From positions 1 to 34,978 of the forward strand of contig JANSWY010000050.1 of the NCBI GenBank assembly GCA_024743255.1: a stretch of DNA of 34,978 nt, written 5' to 3'. The number at the start of each line of letters is the position of its first letter. Positions within the stretch are counted from its first letter, which is position 1. Positions 14,660 to 23,514 of the stretch are shown here, one piece after another. Source of the stretch: a bacterium (lineage in GTDB: Bacteria; Bacteroidota; Bacteroidia; Cytophagales; Cyclobacteriaceae). Under the pieces are notes generated by a model. It had not been told where the DNA came from, did not search any database, and worked only from the letters and a program-made list of their open reading frames with translations. Made by a program: the position numbers and the translations under genes.

Positions 14660-17080
14660 ATGAGATATAGTTGCGTTAAAACTTGTGTAACATTGATTAT
14701 AGGAATACTCCTTTCTATCGACGGTTTTAGCCAATCATCGCAGTTGTATCAGAAGGATCAAATTACTATCCTGCAAACGGATTCTGTGAGTTCATTACAG
14801 GACGTGTTGAATCAACAATTCTCACCACCACAGGAAATTGAAGGTCTGCTGGATAGGAATCAAGCCAGAGCTATATGGATCAAGTTCACTATAAAACCAG
14901 AGATATCAGATATTTATGTATTTGATTTTGTCAGAAAGGATTTTGTGGATTTGTTTGTTTTTAGTGGAGGGGAGTTTTTAGGTTCTTACAGGACAGGTTA
15001 CATGCTACCTGCTTCCCAAAAAGACATGGCAAGATGGAATACCATCGATTTGGTACTTGAAGGTAATAAAGAATACACTTTTCTGGTAAAGACCATTAAC
15101 ACTATAAACGAACCAGATTTAGATCTTAATATTACAACAAAACTAGACTGGCAGGAGAACATGCTATGGATATTGATTCCCAACATTGGTTTTCTAGCTA
15201 TTCTGTTGATAATGTCAGTCTATACATTGTTATTTTATTTCCAAAGTAGGATAAAAGCTTACTTTCATTTTTCAATGTATCTGCTCACTGTATTCACATT
15301 ATTTGTGTTTATCAGTGAAGTGCTACGGGATTACTTTCTTCCAGAGAATCCATATCTCACACTTTTCAGTCTCTCAGCTCTTCTGATCACCCCATATTTC
15401 TATTTCCAGTTTATGCAAAGCTTCCTTGACACCCCGAAAATGATTCCAAGATGGAATGGGAAGTTTAAGCTGCTTGTCCAGTTTGATGTCGTTTTTGTAG
15501 CTGCGCTAACCTTATACTTTGCCATTTCAGGAGATTATTACTTGTATCAGGATGCAGTTAGAATTGTGATTCTAATCAATGTGATTTGTGGGTTTATTAT
15601 CCTTACTATGGTCTGGTTGAAGAGAAACGAGCTGGTGGTTTACTTCATTGTTGGTTCTGCCTTGATGTTTGTTGGTGGTGTTATCGATATAATGATCTGG
15701 AGGAATAATGACCAGTTAGGTGATGTGGCACGAATTGGATTCATTGTTGAGATATTATTTTTCTCACTTGGTCTTGCCCGAAAAACGCAATTAATCGAAG
15801 AAGAAAAAAGTGAAGTGCAAAATGCATTAGTTGATCAACTACAAATCAACGAACAGCTAATCAACGAACAAAAAACACAACTGGAGTCCCAGGTAGAAGC
15901 GAGAACAAAAGAACTAACTGTTGCCAAAGAAGAGGCGGAGCACAATGCAAATGCAAAAGTTGAGTTCCTCTCAGTTATGAGTCACGAAATCAGGACTCCT
16001 ATGAACGCTATAGTTGGGCTGACTCATATGTTGTCTGGCAAAAATATTGACGAAGAAGGTCAGGAGAATTTAAAGACGTTGAAGTATTCTGTTGATAACC
16101 TAATGTTACTGATCAACAACATTCTGGATTACAATAAGATCAGCTCTGGTAATGTCACTCTAGAGGCTATTGATTTTGATCTTAGAAAGATAATTGACAG
16201 TATCACGCATCTTTTTAAGTCTAAAGCTGATTCAAAAGGGCTAGATTTTGTTTTGGATATTGATGAGTTGCCATCTGGTGTAAATGGAGATCCGTTCAGA
16301 CTATCTCAAGTAGTGAACAATTTTTTGAGCAATGCCATCAAATTCACTGAAAAAGGAAGTATTCGTCTCGCTGTGAAGGTAAAATCCGAGACTGACGACA
16401 AGATTAGGGTGCTATTTGAGATTCAGGATACTGGAGTTGGGGTTCCAAAGGATAAGAGAGAGTCCATATTTAATTCATTTACTCAAGCAAGCTCAGATAC
16501 TACAAGGAAGTTTGGTGGTACAGGTCTGGGGTTATCAATTTCCAAGGAATTGGTGAATATGATGGGGAGTGAAATAATCCTTCAAAGCGAAATAGACCAG
16601 GGAAGTAAATTTTCTTTTGAACTCGAATTCTTGAAAATTGAGCATTTGGAGTCCAAAGATCTAGGAACGACTGATGTTCAATATCTAAATACAGAAGATT
16701 TACATCATCTGAATGTTTTAGTTGTGGATGATAATGAACTCAACAGAATGGTTTTAAGAAAATTCCTTGACAAGTGGAATATCAATAGTGTAATGGCAGA
16801 GGGCGGAAAGGAAGCTCTTGAGAAATTAAGACACGAGAAATTCGATATCATGCTACTGGATTTGCAAATGCCAGAAATGGATGGATATGATGTCACCAAT
16901 ATAGTTAGAGCAGACTCAGAGCTGAAGCACTTGCCAATCATTGCTATTTCTGCTGATACAATATCAAATGTGTATGACCAGGTGATTGAGGCTGGAATTG
17001 ATGACTTTGTGACCAAACCATTCAATCCAGATGAATTGAAAAGCAAAATCTATAACCATACTTCAAAAATTAGCTCTTAA
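14660..17080 (+). CDS. Hybrid sensor histidine kinase with 7TM-DISM sensor and receiver
   Basis: The 806-residue protein runs: signal peptide (to about GFSQ, 25), extracytoplasmic 7TMR-DISM-type sensory domain (about 28-160), seven membrane helices (about 170-375), coiled coil (380-430), HisKA, HATPase and receiver. The phosphorylated histidine is His442 in MSHEIRTPMN. The ATP site shows NNFLSNAIKFT, DTGVGVP and GTGLGLSIS. The receiver has VVDDNE, phospho-acceptor Asp734 in DIMLLDLQMPEMDGYDV and Lys786 in VTKPF. The ATG at 14660 is used instead of a TTG two codons earlier. DISM sensors are thought to detect sugars or other small ligands. No separate output regulator is adjacent, so the phosphate relay partner is unknown. 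Its stop overlaps that of the convergent receptor gene. Confidence 0.93.
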   Translation: MRYSCVKTCVTLIIGILLSIDGFSQSSQLYQKDQITILQTDSVSSLQDVLNQQFSPPQEIEGLLDRNQARAIWIKFTIKPEISDIYVFDFVRKDFVDLFVFSGGEFLGSYRTGYMLPASQKDMARWNTIDLVLEGNKEYTFLVKTINTINEPDLDLNITTKLDWQENMLWILIPNIGFLAILLIMSVYTLLFYFQSRIKAYFHFSMYLLTVFTLFVFISEVLRDYFLPENPYLTLFSLSALLITPYFYFQFMQSFLDTPKMIPRWNGKFKLLVQFDVVFVAALTLYFAISGDYYLYQDAVRIVILINVICGFIILTMVWLKRNELVVYFIVGSALMFVGGVIDIMIWRNNDQLGDVARIGFIVEILFFSLGLARKTQLIEEEKSEVQNALVDQLQINEQLINEQKTQLESQVEARTKELTVAKEEAEHNANAKVEFLSVMSHEIRTPMNAIVGLTHMLSGKNIDEEGQENLKTLKYSVDNLMLLINNILDYNKISSGNVTLEAIDFDLRKIIDSITHLFKSKADSKGLDFVLDIDELPSGVNGDPFRLSQVVNNFLSNAIKFTEKGSIRLAVKVKSETDDKIRVLFEIQDTGVGVPKDKRESIFNSFTQASSDTTRKFGGTGLGLSISKELVNMMGSEIILQSEIDQGSKFSFELEFLKIEHLESKDLGTTDVQYLNTEDLHHLNVLVVDDNELNRMVLRKFLDKWNINSVMAEGGKEALEKLRHEKFDIMLLDLQMPEMDGYDVTNIVRADSELKHLPIIAISADTISNVYDQVIEAGIDDFVTKPFNPDELKSKIYNHTSKISS

Positions 17081-19653
17081 AAGAATACTCTAAAAACTAA
17101 GTTGGGAGTGATATTCAATGAATAAATCTTCGTGTCGATTAACTCATTCTCCAAAGATGGTGTTGTTCTAAATTCCCTGTTGAGTAAGTTTCTTCTGTTA
17201 TATAGGTTCAGGATTGAAAGACCGATACGATACTTGATTCTTGGGTTATGATTGATTTCAAAATCGTAAACCGCCGAAAGATCCATTCTATGGTATACTG
17301 GCAGTTTGTTTTGGTTGATTCCATCAAAGGTAATGGAGACGGGTCCGCCTGAGCTTTCTTCTTCAACAACATTTGTAAAAGCTTTCCCAGTGTGCCAAAC
17401 CCAACCCAGAGAGAACTGGAACTGCTTGTAAGTATAAAAATGAGACCATTTAATGGTGTGTTCAATATTCCAGTTGCCAGGAAAAGGATCATCATTATTT
17501 AAACCGAAAAATTGATTTTCAGTCTTGATATAAGAGTATGCAATCCAGCTTTTGTAATTATTGAAATGTTTTTTTACAAAAAGGTCTGTTCCGAAAACAT
17601 TGCTGTTTCCAGTCAGGTAACTGCTGTCAATTGGAATAGGGTTTAGAAAGCCAAAAGTTAAGGTGGTAATACCATTTATTCTTTTGATATAAGCTTCTCC
17701 ATCAATAATCCAATCATCAAATTCCAAAGTTCCTCCTGTAGTAAACTGGTAGCTGTCAATTACAGGGAAACGATCATTGGAGGCCAATGTCCAAACCTGA
17801 TTTTCCAATGATAAATCACTCACCACAGATTCTTTAATTTGGCTGGCAGTTTGGCTTCTATATTCTGCAGTTGCATTCAATTTGAAAATATCTGAAATAC
17901 TTTGTTCCACATAAAACCTGGGCTCAAAGAAAGTTTCGTTTAAATCCTGATAGTGATTGACTCTTGCTCCAGCCTGGAGTGTCGTACCTACCTTGCTGCT
18001 AAATTGATATTGACCATAAAAGGAATGCGTATTGATAGTGCTTCTATTCTGATCGAGGTTTAGCTCATATAACAAGTCGTTACCCACTGATGCATTTGTA
18101 GCAAATGCATATTGAATAAAATTATTGGAGTATTGATAACCTCCTAATACAGTATGCCTGTCGTTGAATCGATAGCTGGCATTTAGATTGGCTCCCAGAT
18201 CCTTGATAAGATTTTGTTTAGTAGAGATTTCAATCGTATCCTGTTCAATATTTCTGAACTCGTAGGATAGAATGTACCTGGCAAAATAAAGATCCGCGTC
18301 CATGTTGAAATGATCATTACCGATTAAAGCCCAATTAAGGTTATATCCTTCATTTGCAGTATTCAGTACATCATTGAATTGTTGACTTTGGTCTTGTAAG
18401 CGAGATGAAAAGTCTAGTTTATTTTGAGTATAAAGGGAATTAAAGGTCAGACGACTGTTTTTGTTTGTCTTGAAAACAATGTTTGTCGTAAAGTCATTGA
18501 AGAAAAATTTCTTGTCTTGTTGAGAGTCATCCGTTGTTTCCTCAGAACTGATTTTAGTATTCTGGAACACCCTATCGGAAAGTTGATTAAATGTAGGTGT
18601 TTGTATAAGATCCGTATAAGATCTTCTGCCTGATAACTGTACTGATAGCTTATCTTCGATTACAGGAAGTTCGATAAAGGCGTCACCATAGATCATATTA
18701 AAACCTGCACCACCTGTTGCTTTTTCTGGCACTTCATTGGATGTCCTAATATCAATTACACTAGCAACACGATCTCCGTATTTTGGATTTGTTCCATTCT
18801 TGATAAAACTCACATCATGACTGATATAAGGATTAAAAGCAGATAACATACCAAAGAAATGTCCCTGGTTATAAGTTTTGATGCCGTTCCATAATACAAG
18901 GTTTTGGTCCGGAGAACCACCTCTCACATGAATTCCTGATGCAGTTTCAAATGGGCTGTTAATGCCAGGGGACTGTTGAATACTTTGAAGAATATCCGGC
19001 TCAATTAGCCCTGGAAGGATCTTTAATTCCTTGGGGTAGATCTGCATATTCTTATCTTTTTTTGCAAATCCAGTTGTTAGATATTCTTTTACTACAAATT
19101 CTGAAAGTATCTGAAATGATTCCAGCATGGTAACCCTTAGACACCCTTTTTGAAGAAACCTTTCCGTTTTGATATTGCGGCCATTGTATCCAATATGCTG
19201 ATAAGAAACTCTGGAGTTATAGGCAACTCCCTCTAAGCTAAAATTGCCATTTTCGTCTGTTATAGCTCCTTTTTTACTGCCAGCCGGAAGGACTAGTACC
19301 CCTTCAATTGGTTTTTTATTGGCATCAAGGATTCGGCCACAAATATTGATCACATCATTATCATTGAATGACCTGATGATCACATATTGCGGATCTACCA
19401 ACTCAAATCTGAGTTGGGTTTGATACTGCAAGTCTTCTAAAAATGATTTGACATTGCCTTTTGAAGTTGATTGAATCGTGATCACTTTATCCGTGAGAAG
19501 TTCATCCACAAAAGAGAACTTTACACCATAAAAGGATTCAATCTCTCCAATGACATCCTCGAGAGGCTTGTTGTCAATAGAAAGTTCATTTTTTTGCGCG
19601 AAGCATACGTATTGCAGCAACGAAAGAATAAAAACCAATAAGTGTGGTTTCAT
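17077..19653 (-). CDS. TonB-dependent receptor, FecA-type with N-terminal STN domain
   Basis: The 858-residue outer-membrane receptor has a signal peptide (to about CFAQ, 20) and a secretin/TonB short N-terminal (STN) domain (about 21-75). A carboxypeptidase-regulatory-like beta domain follows (about 105-180, with GRILDANKKPIEGV and GAITDENGNFSLEG). The plug is marked by GLIEPDILQSIQQSPGI and GIHVRGGSPDQNLVLWNG, and a 22-strand barrel ends in Phe (LVFRVFF). The STN domain normally contacts the FecR-type anti-sigma factor, and both FecR and an ECF sigma factor are encoded just upstream in the same direction, only 2 bp from FecR. It therefore imports and senses its ligand, which is unknown: siderophore, peptide or glycan are all possible. 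No SusD gene is adjacent, unlike classical glycan systems. Confidence 0.93.
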   Translation of the reverse strand: MKPHLLVFILSLLQYVCFAQKNELSIDNKPLEDVIGEIESFYGVKFSFVDELLTDKVITIQSTSKGNVKSFLEDLQYQTQLRFELVDPQYVIIRSFNDNDVINICGRILDANKKPIEGVLVLPAGSKKGAITDENGNFSLEGVAYNSRVSYQHIGYNGRNIKTERFLQKGCLRVTMLESFQILSEFVVKEYLTTGFAKKDKNMQIYPKELKILPGLIEPDILQSIQQSPGINSPFETASGIHVRGGSPDQNLVLWNGIKTYNQGHFFGMLSAFNPYISHDVSFIKNGTNPKYGDRVASVIDIRTSNEVPEKATGGAGFNMIYGDAFIELPVIEDKLSVQLSGRRSYTDLIQTPTFNQLSDRVFQNTKISSEETTDDSQQDKKFFFNDFTTNIVFKTNKNSRLTFNSLYTQNKLDFSSRLQDQSQQFNDVLNTANEGYNLNWALIGNDHFNMDADLYFARYILSYEFRNIEQDTIEISTKQNLIKDLGANLNASYRFNDRHTVLGGYQYSNNFIQYAFATNASVGNDLLYELNLDQNRSTINTHSFYGQYQFSSKVGTTLQAGARVNHYQDLNETFFEPRFYVEQSISDIFKLNATAEYRSQTASQIKESVVSDLSLENQVWTLASNDRFPVIDSYQFTTGGTLEFDDWIIDGEAYIKRINGITTLTFGFLNPIPIDSSYLTGNSNVFGTDLFVKKHFNNYKSWIAYSYIKTENQFFGLNNDDPFPGNWNIEHTIKWSHFYTYKQFQFSLGWVWHTGKAFTNVVEEESSGGPVSITFDGINQNKLPVYHRMDLSAVYDFEINHNPRIKYRIGLSILNLYNRRNLLNREFRTTPSLENELIDTKIYSLNITPNLVFRVFF

Positions 19654-19655
19654 AC

Positions 19656-20561
19656 TTAGTTTTCAAGTACTACTGTCTTTTCTCCTTCAAATTTAAAATC
19701 AATTTGTAAAGACCCGAAAACTAATTTTAAGGCAAGTTCTTTATTGTTGTGAGGAAAACTCCCAGAAAACACCAATTCGTCTGCGGGTAAATTACCTTTA
19801 AACGTGATTCCGTACTGGTTTTCTAGTGCGTTTAATACATATTTAATTGGTACACTCTTAAATGTACTTTGATTGTTTATCCAACTTGGCTGAACGTCGG
19901 ATAATGCGATTAGTTCACTTTTTTCTTCATACTCCCGATAGGCATTGCCAGCTTCCAGCGTGTTTTCGTTCCTTTCTGTGGTAACCTGAACCTTTCCTTC
20001 ATAACAAGTCACTTCAAAGAAGGAATCATTACTGTAAACATTGAATTCAGTTCCTAATACCTGAATATTACCAGCATCTGTTGATACTACAAATTTGTCC
20101 CCAGGAGTCACTTTAAAGTAAGCCTCTCCATTTAATTCCACAGTTCTGCTAAAATTCCAGAAAAATTTATTGTAACTGGCGGTTGATTTGGCATTTACCA
20201 CCATGGTTGATCCATCCGGAAGTTCAATAGAGGCCTGATTCCCAAAATCAGGAGCAACTGTAACATCACTGATTTTATAAATTGTGAATACACCAATTAA
20301 TAAAACAATCGCTGCGGCAATTCCATAATACCAGGGACTTGTTGTTTTCTTTCCTATTGAAAGCTCTTTTGGATCTCTTTTGATTTGTTCAAGCAGATCC
20401 GGATTGATGAAATCTGGCCTGATGTAAGCTTCAGAACCATCTTTTATCTTTTTATAAATAGGATAGTCGTCTGAAGCTTCAAATGCCCTCAATTCTTTAT
20501 CCGATAACTCATCATTGAGCCACCTTGCTAAAAATCTATCGTCATCTTTGAAGTCAAACAT
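19656..20561 (-). CDS. FecR family anti-sigma factor
   Basis: The 301-residue protein has a short cytoplasmic N-terminal part, one membrane helix (about 78-97) and a periplasmic FecR domain. The domain has the hallmarks ELPDGSTMVVNAKSTASYN (113-131), VELNGEAYFKV (141-151) and VLGTEFNVYS (168-177). The C-terminal part (about 235-301, VPIKYVLNALENQYGITFKG and FSGSFPHNNKEL) matches the DUF4974-type domain seen in Bacteroidota FecR proteins and resembles an STN fold. It holds the ECF sigma factor in check until the receptor reports ligand. It is preceded by an ECF-type promoter (20583-20612), so it can be induced separately from the sigma gene. Confidence 0.95.
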   Translation of the reverse strand: MFDFKDDDRFLARWLNDELSDKELRAFEASDDYPIYKKIKDGSEAYIRPDFINPDLLEQIKRDPKELSIGKKTTSPWYYGIAAAIVLLIGVFTIYKISDVTVAPDFGNQASIELPDGSTMVVNAKSTASYNKFFWNFSRTVELNGEAYFKVTPGDKFVVSTDAGNIQVLGTEFNVYSNDSFFEVTCYEGKVQVTTERNENTLEAGNAYREYEEKSELIALSDVQPSWINNQSTFKSVPIKYVLNALENQYGITFKGNLPADELVFSGSFPHNNKELALKLVFGSLQIDFKFEGEKTVVLEN

Positions 20562-20582
20562 TATTCCGTAATTTGATTAGTG

Positions 20583-20612
20583 AACGCTATACTTGATTTA
20601 ACACCCCACCCC
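20583..20612 (-). promoter_or_regulatory. ECF-type promoter of fecR-receptor
   Basis: On the minus strand GGGGTGGGGTG (20612-20602), a 14-bp spacer and GCGTT (20587-20583) lie in the 66-bp gap between the sigma stop and the FecR start. The same boxes with the same spacing occur at 21311-21340 before the seven-repeat lipoprotein. Confidence 0.7.
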
Positions 20613-20627
20613 TCCATCAAAAAAAAA

Positions 20628-21143
20628 TTAAACATCGCCTATTTCCTTTCTCATCTTCACTAAAGCTTTATGCATTAGTTTTTCAATGGCTTTCACGGAT
20701 ACTCCAGCAATTTCTGCGATCTCTTTATAGGTTTTCTTCTCAACTCTGCTCATTAGGAAGGCTTCTCTTTGCTTATCAGGGAGTTTGCTTATGGCATTAT
20801 TCAGCTTTTCCATGAACTCCTTTTCCTGTAGGACAAATTCCGGAGATTCATTACTACGATCTGCCAGCTTATTTCTTTCCTGATATTTGAGCTGAACCTT
20901 TTCGTGTCTTTTTATACTGGTGCTCAAGTTTGTGGCAATCGTGTAGACATAACTTTTCGCTTTGTCGAATGGAACCTTACTGCAGTTGTTCCATAGTCTT
21001 ACAAACGATTCCTGAGCTACATCTTCTGCACTCTCTTCATCTCCGAATTTGTAGAAAAGATAATTCCTTAAAGAACGGGCATGTTCCTCAAAAAATGCAC
21101 TGAATACACTCTCGTCACATATGGATGGTAATAGTTTCGGCAT
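20628..21143 (-). CDS. ECF RNA polymerase sigma-70 factor
   Basis: The 171-residue sigma factor has region 2 (about 14-80, with the core-binding stretch AEDVAQESFVRLW) and region 4 (about 115-165), which ends in the helix-turn-helix TYKEIAEIAGVSVKAIEKLM. Length and motifs fit the Bacteroidota FecI-like ECF group. It is followed by FecR and the receptor, the standard regulatory trio for surface signalling. The proposed target is the GGGGTGGGGTG-N14-GCGTT promoter found before fecR and before the divergent repeat lipoprotein. The start ATG at 21143 gives the normal family length. Confidence 0.95.
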   Translation of the reverse strand: MPKLLPSICDESVFSAFFEEHARSLRNYLFYKFGDEESAEDVAQESFVRLWNNCSKVPFDKAKSYVYTIATNLSTSIKRHEKVQLKYQERNKLADRSNESPEFVLQEKEFMEKLNNAISKLPDKQREAFLMSRVEKKTYKEIAEIAGVSVKAIEKLMHKALVKMRKEIGDV

Positions 21144-21185
21144 GTTAATTTCAAGCAGCGATAAAACTATTACATTTTGTTAAAT

Positions 21186-21310
21186 AGTTCTTAGTTCTTG
21201 GTTCTTAGTTTTTACTTCTTTAGGAATTAGTTCTTAGTTCTTTGTTAATTAGTTCTTAGTTAAGTCTATAAAAACCTCAGAACCTCAACTATGAACTAAA
21301 AACTAAAAGG
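21186..21310. repeat. Heptamer repeat tract AGTTCTT, with inverted copies
   Basis: AGTTCTT occurs in tandem at 21186 and 21193, continues as the variants GGTTCTT, AGTTTTT and ACTTCTT to 21220, and returns twice at 21229-21242 and once at 21251. Opposite-orientation copies (GAACT, AAAAACT) lie at about 21292-21307, so the tract could fold on itself. It separates the divergent sigma gene and repeat lipoprotein gene and ends at the ECF-type promoter. Confidence 0.75.
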
Positions 21311-21340
21311 GGGGTGGGGTGGTATTCCGATGTTGGCGTT
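21311..21340 (+). promoter_or_regulatory. ECF-type promoter of the seven-repeat lipoprotein
   Basis: GGGGTGGGGTG at 21311-21321, then 14 bp, then GCGTT at 21336-21340, identical in both boxes and spacing to the promoter before fecR. The expected transcript has a leader of about 65 nt before the ATG at 21412. Confidence 0.7.
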
Positions 21341-21411
21341 TAATCAGCATTCCGGGAAATAATTGCGAAAGCAACAACTACTTAAACAATTATTTCAAAA
21401 ACCTAATAATT

Positions 21412-23355
21412 ATGAAATTTCTAAAACATTTAAGTGTATTAATCGCGGTAGCATCGATACTACTAATATCATGTGAACCTGACGACAACCCTTGCCCGGA
21501 TGCAATCATAACTGTCTCACTGGATAGCGGTACTCAAACTTACACCATAACTGCTGAAGGCCTGGAAGATATCGTTTACGGTTGGTATGTGGATGATAAT
21601 CTTGTTGAAACTGAAGATTTAGACGATTTAAGGGACGACATTTTCGGATTTGAATTGGAGCCTGGTACATACAATATTTGTGTAAGAGCTGAATCTGATA
21701 TTTGCGATGGATCAATAGAAATCTGTGCAGAAGTAACAATTGAGGCAAGTTGCCTTGAACTGGAGTTTGAATCTGAGGAGGAAGATGATTTCACATATGT
21801 ATTCACAGCTGACTTTGAAGGAATCGAAGATACAGAATATACTTGGTACATAAATGGCGATTCAGTTGAGACTGAGTCTATTGATACTAATAGAAGCCAT
21901 GTATTTGATTATCAGTTTGCTGAAGAAGGACTTTATGAAGTTTGTATAAAGGCAACCACTGATTGTGGTGATGTTGAATACTGCGAAGAAATTGAGGTAG
22001 GTCGCGATCCTGAAGATTGCCCTGATTTATTCTTTACATCTGACTTAAATGCAGCTGGCGGCTATACATTCACGGCAGAGTTTGGAGGCATGGATACCAT
22101 TACTTATTACTGGTACATTAACGAGGAAGTTGTCGACAAAGAAAACTTTGATGGACTGGAAACTGACCATGAGCTTGAGTGGTTTTTTGAGCCAGGAGAA
22201 TACGTGATTTGTATTGTTGCCGAAGTTGATGGTTGCGAGGAAGAGTTTTGTGAAGAGATCTTTATCGAGTCAGACTGTGTAGACGAAGTAAGCTTTACTT
22301 CTGAAAGTGAAGACGGATACTTCTACGTATTCACTGCAAACTTTGAAGGTCTTGAAGAAACTAGATACAAGTGGTATATCAACGAAGAAGTAGTGGATTA
22401 CGAGAACTTCGAAGATAATGAAACTGATCACTTAATGCGATGGACATTTACGCCAGGTGAATACTCAGTATGTCTTATAACTTACGAGGATGATTGTGAA
22501 GAGGTAGAATTCTGTGAAACCATTATTGTTGAAGAAGACTGCCCTGAGTTGAGCTTTATAGCTACAGCAGATGGGGAATTTGCTTATCTATTTGAGGCAG
22601 ACTTTGCCGGAAAAGAAGAAACTTCATACAAATGGACAATCAATGATGAAGTTGTAGACAAAGAGAACTATGATGGAGTTGATACTGATCACCAGTTATA
22701 CTGGCAATTCAACCCTGGAGAGTATGTGGTATGTATTCTTGTTGAAACGGACAGATGCGAAAGTGTAGAGTATTGCCAAACAATCATTATTGAAGGAGAA
22801 TCAGAATCTTGTCCAGATCTTGCATTTACTTATGAACAAGCCACGACGGGTGAATTCATATTCGAGGCTGACTTTCCGGGTATTGATACTTTGGAGTGGT
22901 ACGGATGGTATGTTGATGGAGAATTAGTAGAAAACGAAGGTACAACCAATGCTGGGGACAATATACTTCAGACAGATCTTGAGGTAGGCACACATGAAGT
23001 ATGTATAATGACTGAAACACCAGATTGTCCTTCAGGAATTGAATACTGTAAAACAATAACAGTTGACCCTGCAGGAGGTACATGTGCTCAAATGTCTTAT
23101 ACTGCAGAAAGAGATGAAACAGCCCCAGCATATACATTCACAGCAGATTTTGAAGAAAGAGATGAAGTGTCATATGAGTGGCATGTATATGTGAATGATG
23201 ATTATCAGGGTGGAGAAGTAAGGGATGCAGGCAGCACCGACGATCATAGCTTTTACTGGCAGTTTGAGAGTGGTGTGGTATACGAAATTTGTTTAAGAGC
23301 AGTGGATGAAAGCTGCATTGACTTCCAGGAATGTAAAGAATTTGTGATTGATTAA
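21412..23355 (+). CDS. Acidic surface lipoprotein with seven Cys-containing Ig/PKD-like repeats
   Basis: The 647-residue product starts at MKFLKHLSVL. The longer reading upstream would run through the promoter and is rejected. A lipoprotein signal ends in LLISC with Cys21, followed by EPDD, an acidic pattern compatible with export to the cell surface in Bacteroidota. The rest is seven tandem repeats of 86-91 residues, starting at Cys28, 114, 203, 289, 377, 467 and 558. Each carries four cysteines, a YxF(T/E)A strand, a W(Y)(I/V)(N/D) segment and a PGxYxxC strand, as in PKD or Ig-like beta-sandwiches. Repeats 3-5 share NEEVVD.EN and TDH, suggesting recent duplication. The whole is very acidic. 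It lacks a recognisable enzyme domain and probably acts as a binding or adhesive surface protein linked to the divergent receptor system. Confidence 0.8.
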   Translation: MKFLKHLSVLIAVASILLISCEPDDNPCPDAIITVSLDSGTQTYTITAEGLEDIVYGWYVDDNLVETEDLDDLRDDIFGFELEPGTYNICVRAESDICDGSIEICAEVTIEASCLELEFESEEEDDFTYVFTADFEGIEDTEYTWYINGDSVETESIDTNRSHVFDYQFAEEGLYEVCIKATTDCGDVEYCEEIEVGRDPEDCPDLFFTSDLNAAGGYTFTAEFGGMDTITYYWYINEEVVDKENFDGLETDHELEWFFEPGEYVICIVAEVDGCEEEFCEEIFIESDCVDEVSFTSESEDGYFYVFTANFEGLEETRYKWYINEEVVDYENFEDNETDHLMRWTFTPGEYSVCLITYEDDCEEVEFCETIIVEEDCPELSFIATADGEFAYLFEADFAGKEETSYKWTINDEVVDKENYDGVDTDHQLYWQFNPGEYVVCILVETDRCESVEYCQTIIIEGESESCPDLAFTYEQATTGEFIFEADFPGIDTLEWYGWYVDGELVENEGTTNAGDNILQTDLEVGTHEVCIMTETPDCPSGIEYCKTITVDPAGGTCAQMSYTAERDETAPAYTFTADFEERDEVSYEWHVYVNDDYQGGEVRDAGSTDDHSFYWQFESGVVYEICLRAVDESCIDFQECKEFVID

Positions 23356-23372
23356 ATGTTTCCCGGAAGTGT

Positions 23373-23410
23373 GGAGGCTGTCCGGTGATTTGGGCAGCTT
23401 CCTATTTTCT
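23373..23410 (+). terminator. Terminator after the seven-repeat lipoprotein
   Basis: GGAGGCTGTCC (23373-23383) pairs over all 11 positions, including two G-U pairs, with GGGCAGCTTCC (23392-23402). A T-rich stretch follows. It separates this gene from the next lipoprotein gene. Confidence 0.75.
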
Positions 23411-23431
23411 TACTTAACAAGTAAAATTTAA

Positions 23432-23439
23432 TATTTTTG
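23432..23439 (+). promoter_or_regulatory. Vegetative -7 box before the second repeat lipoprotein
   Basis: TATTTTTG is an exact match to TAnnTTTG. The corresponding -33 region is weak. The gene therefore probably has its own vegetative promoter rather than the ECF-type promoter of its neighbour. Confidence 0.45.
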
Positions 23440-23514
23440 TAAAATTCGACAGTAGTCAGCTAACACAATCTAAAACAATCTCTGACTAACCTGTATGTGG
23501 AATTATCTAGCCAG

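Noticed and set aside
21186-21257. The heptamer tract as a CRISPR array
   Set aside because: Units are 7 bp and contiguous, without spacers, and no cas gene is present.
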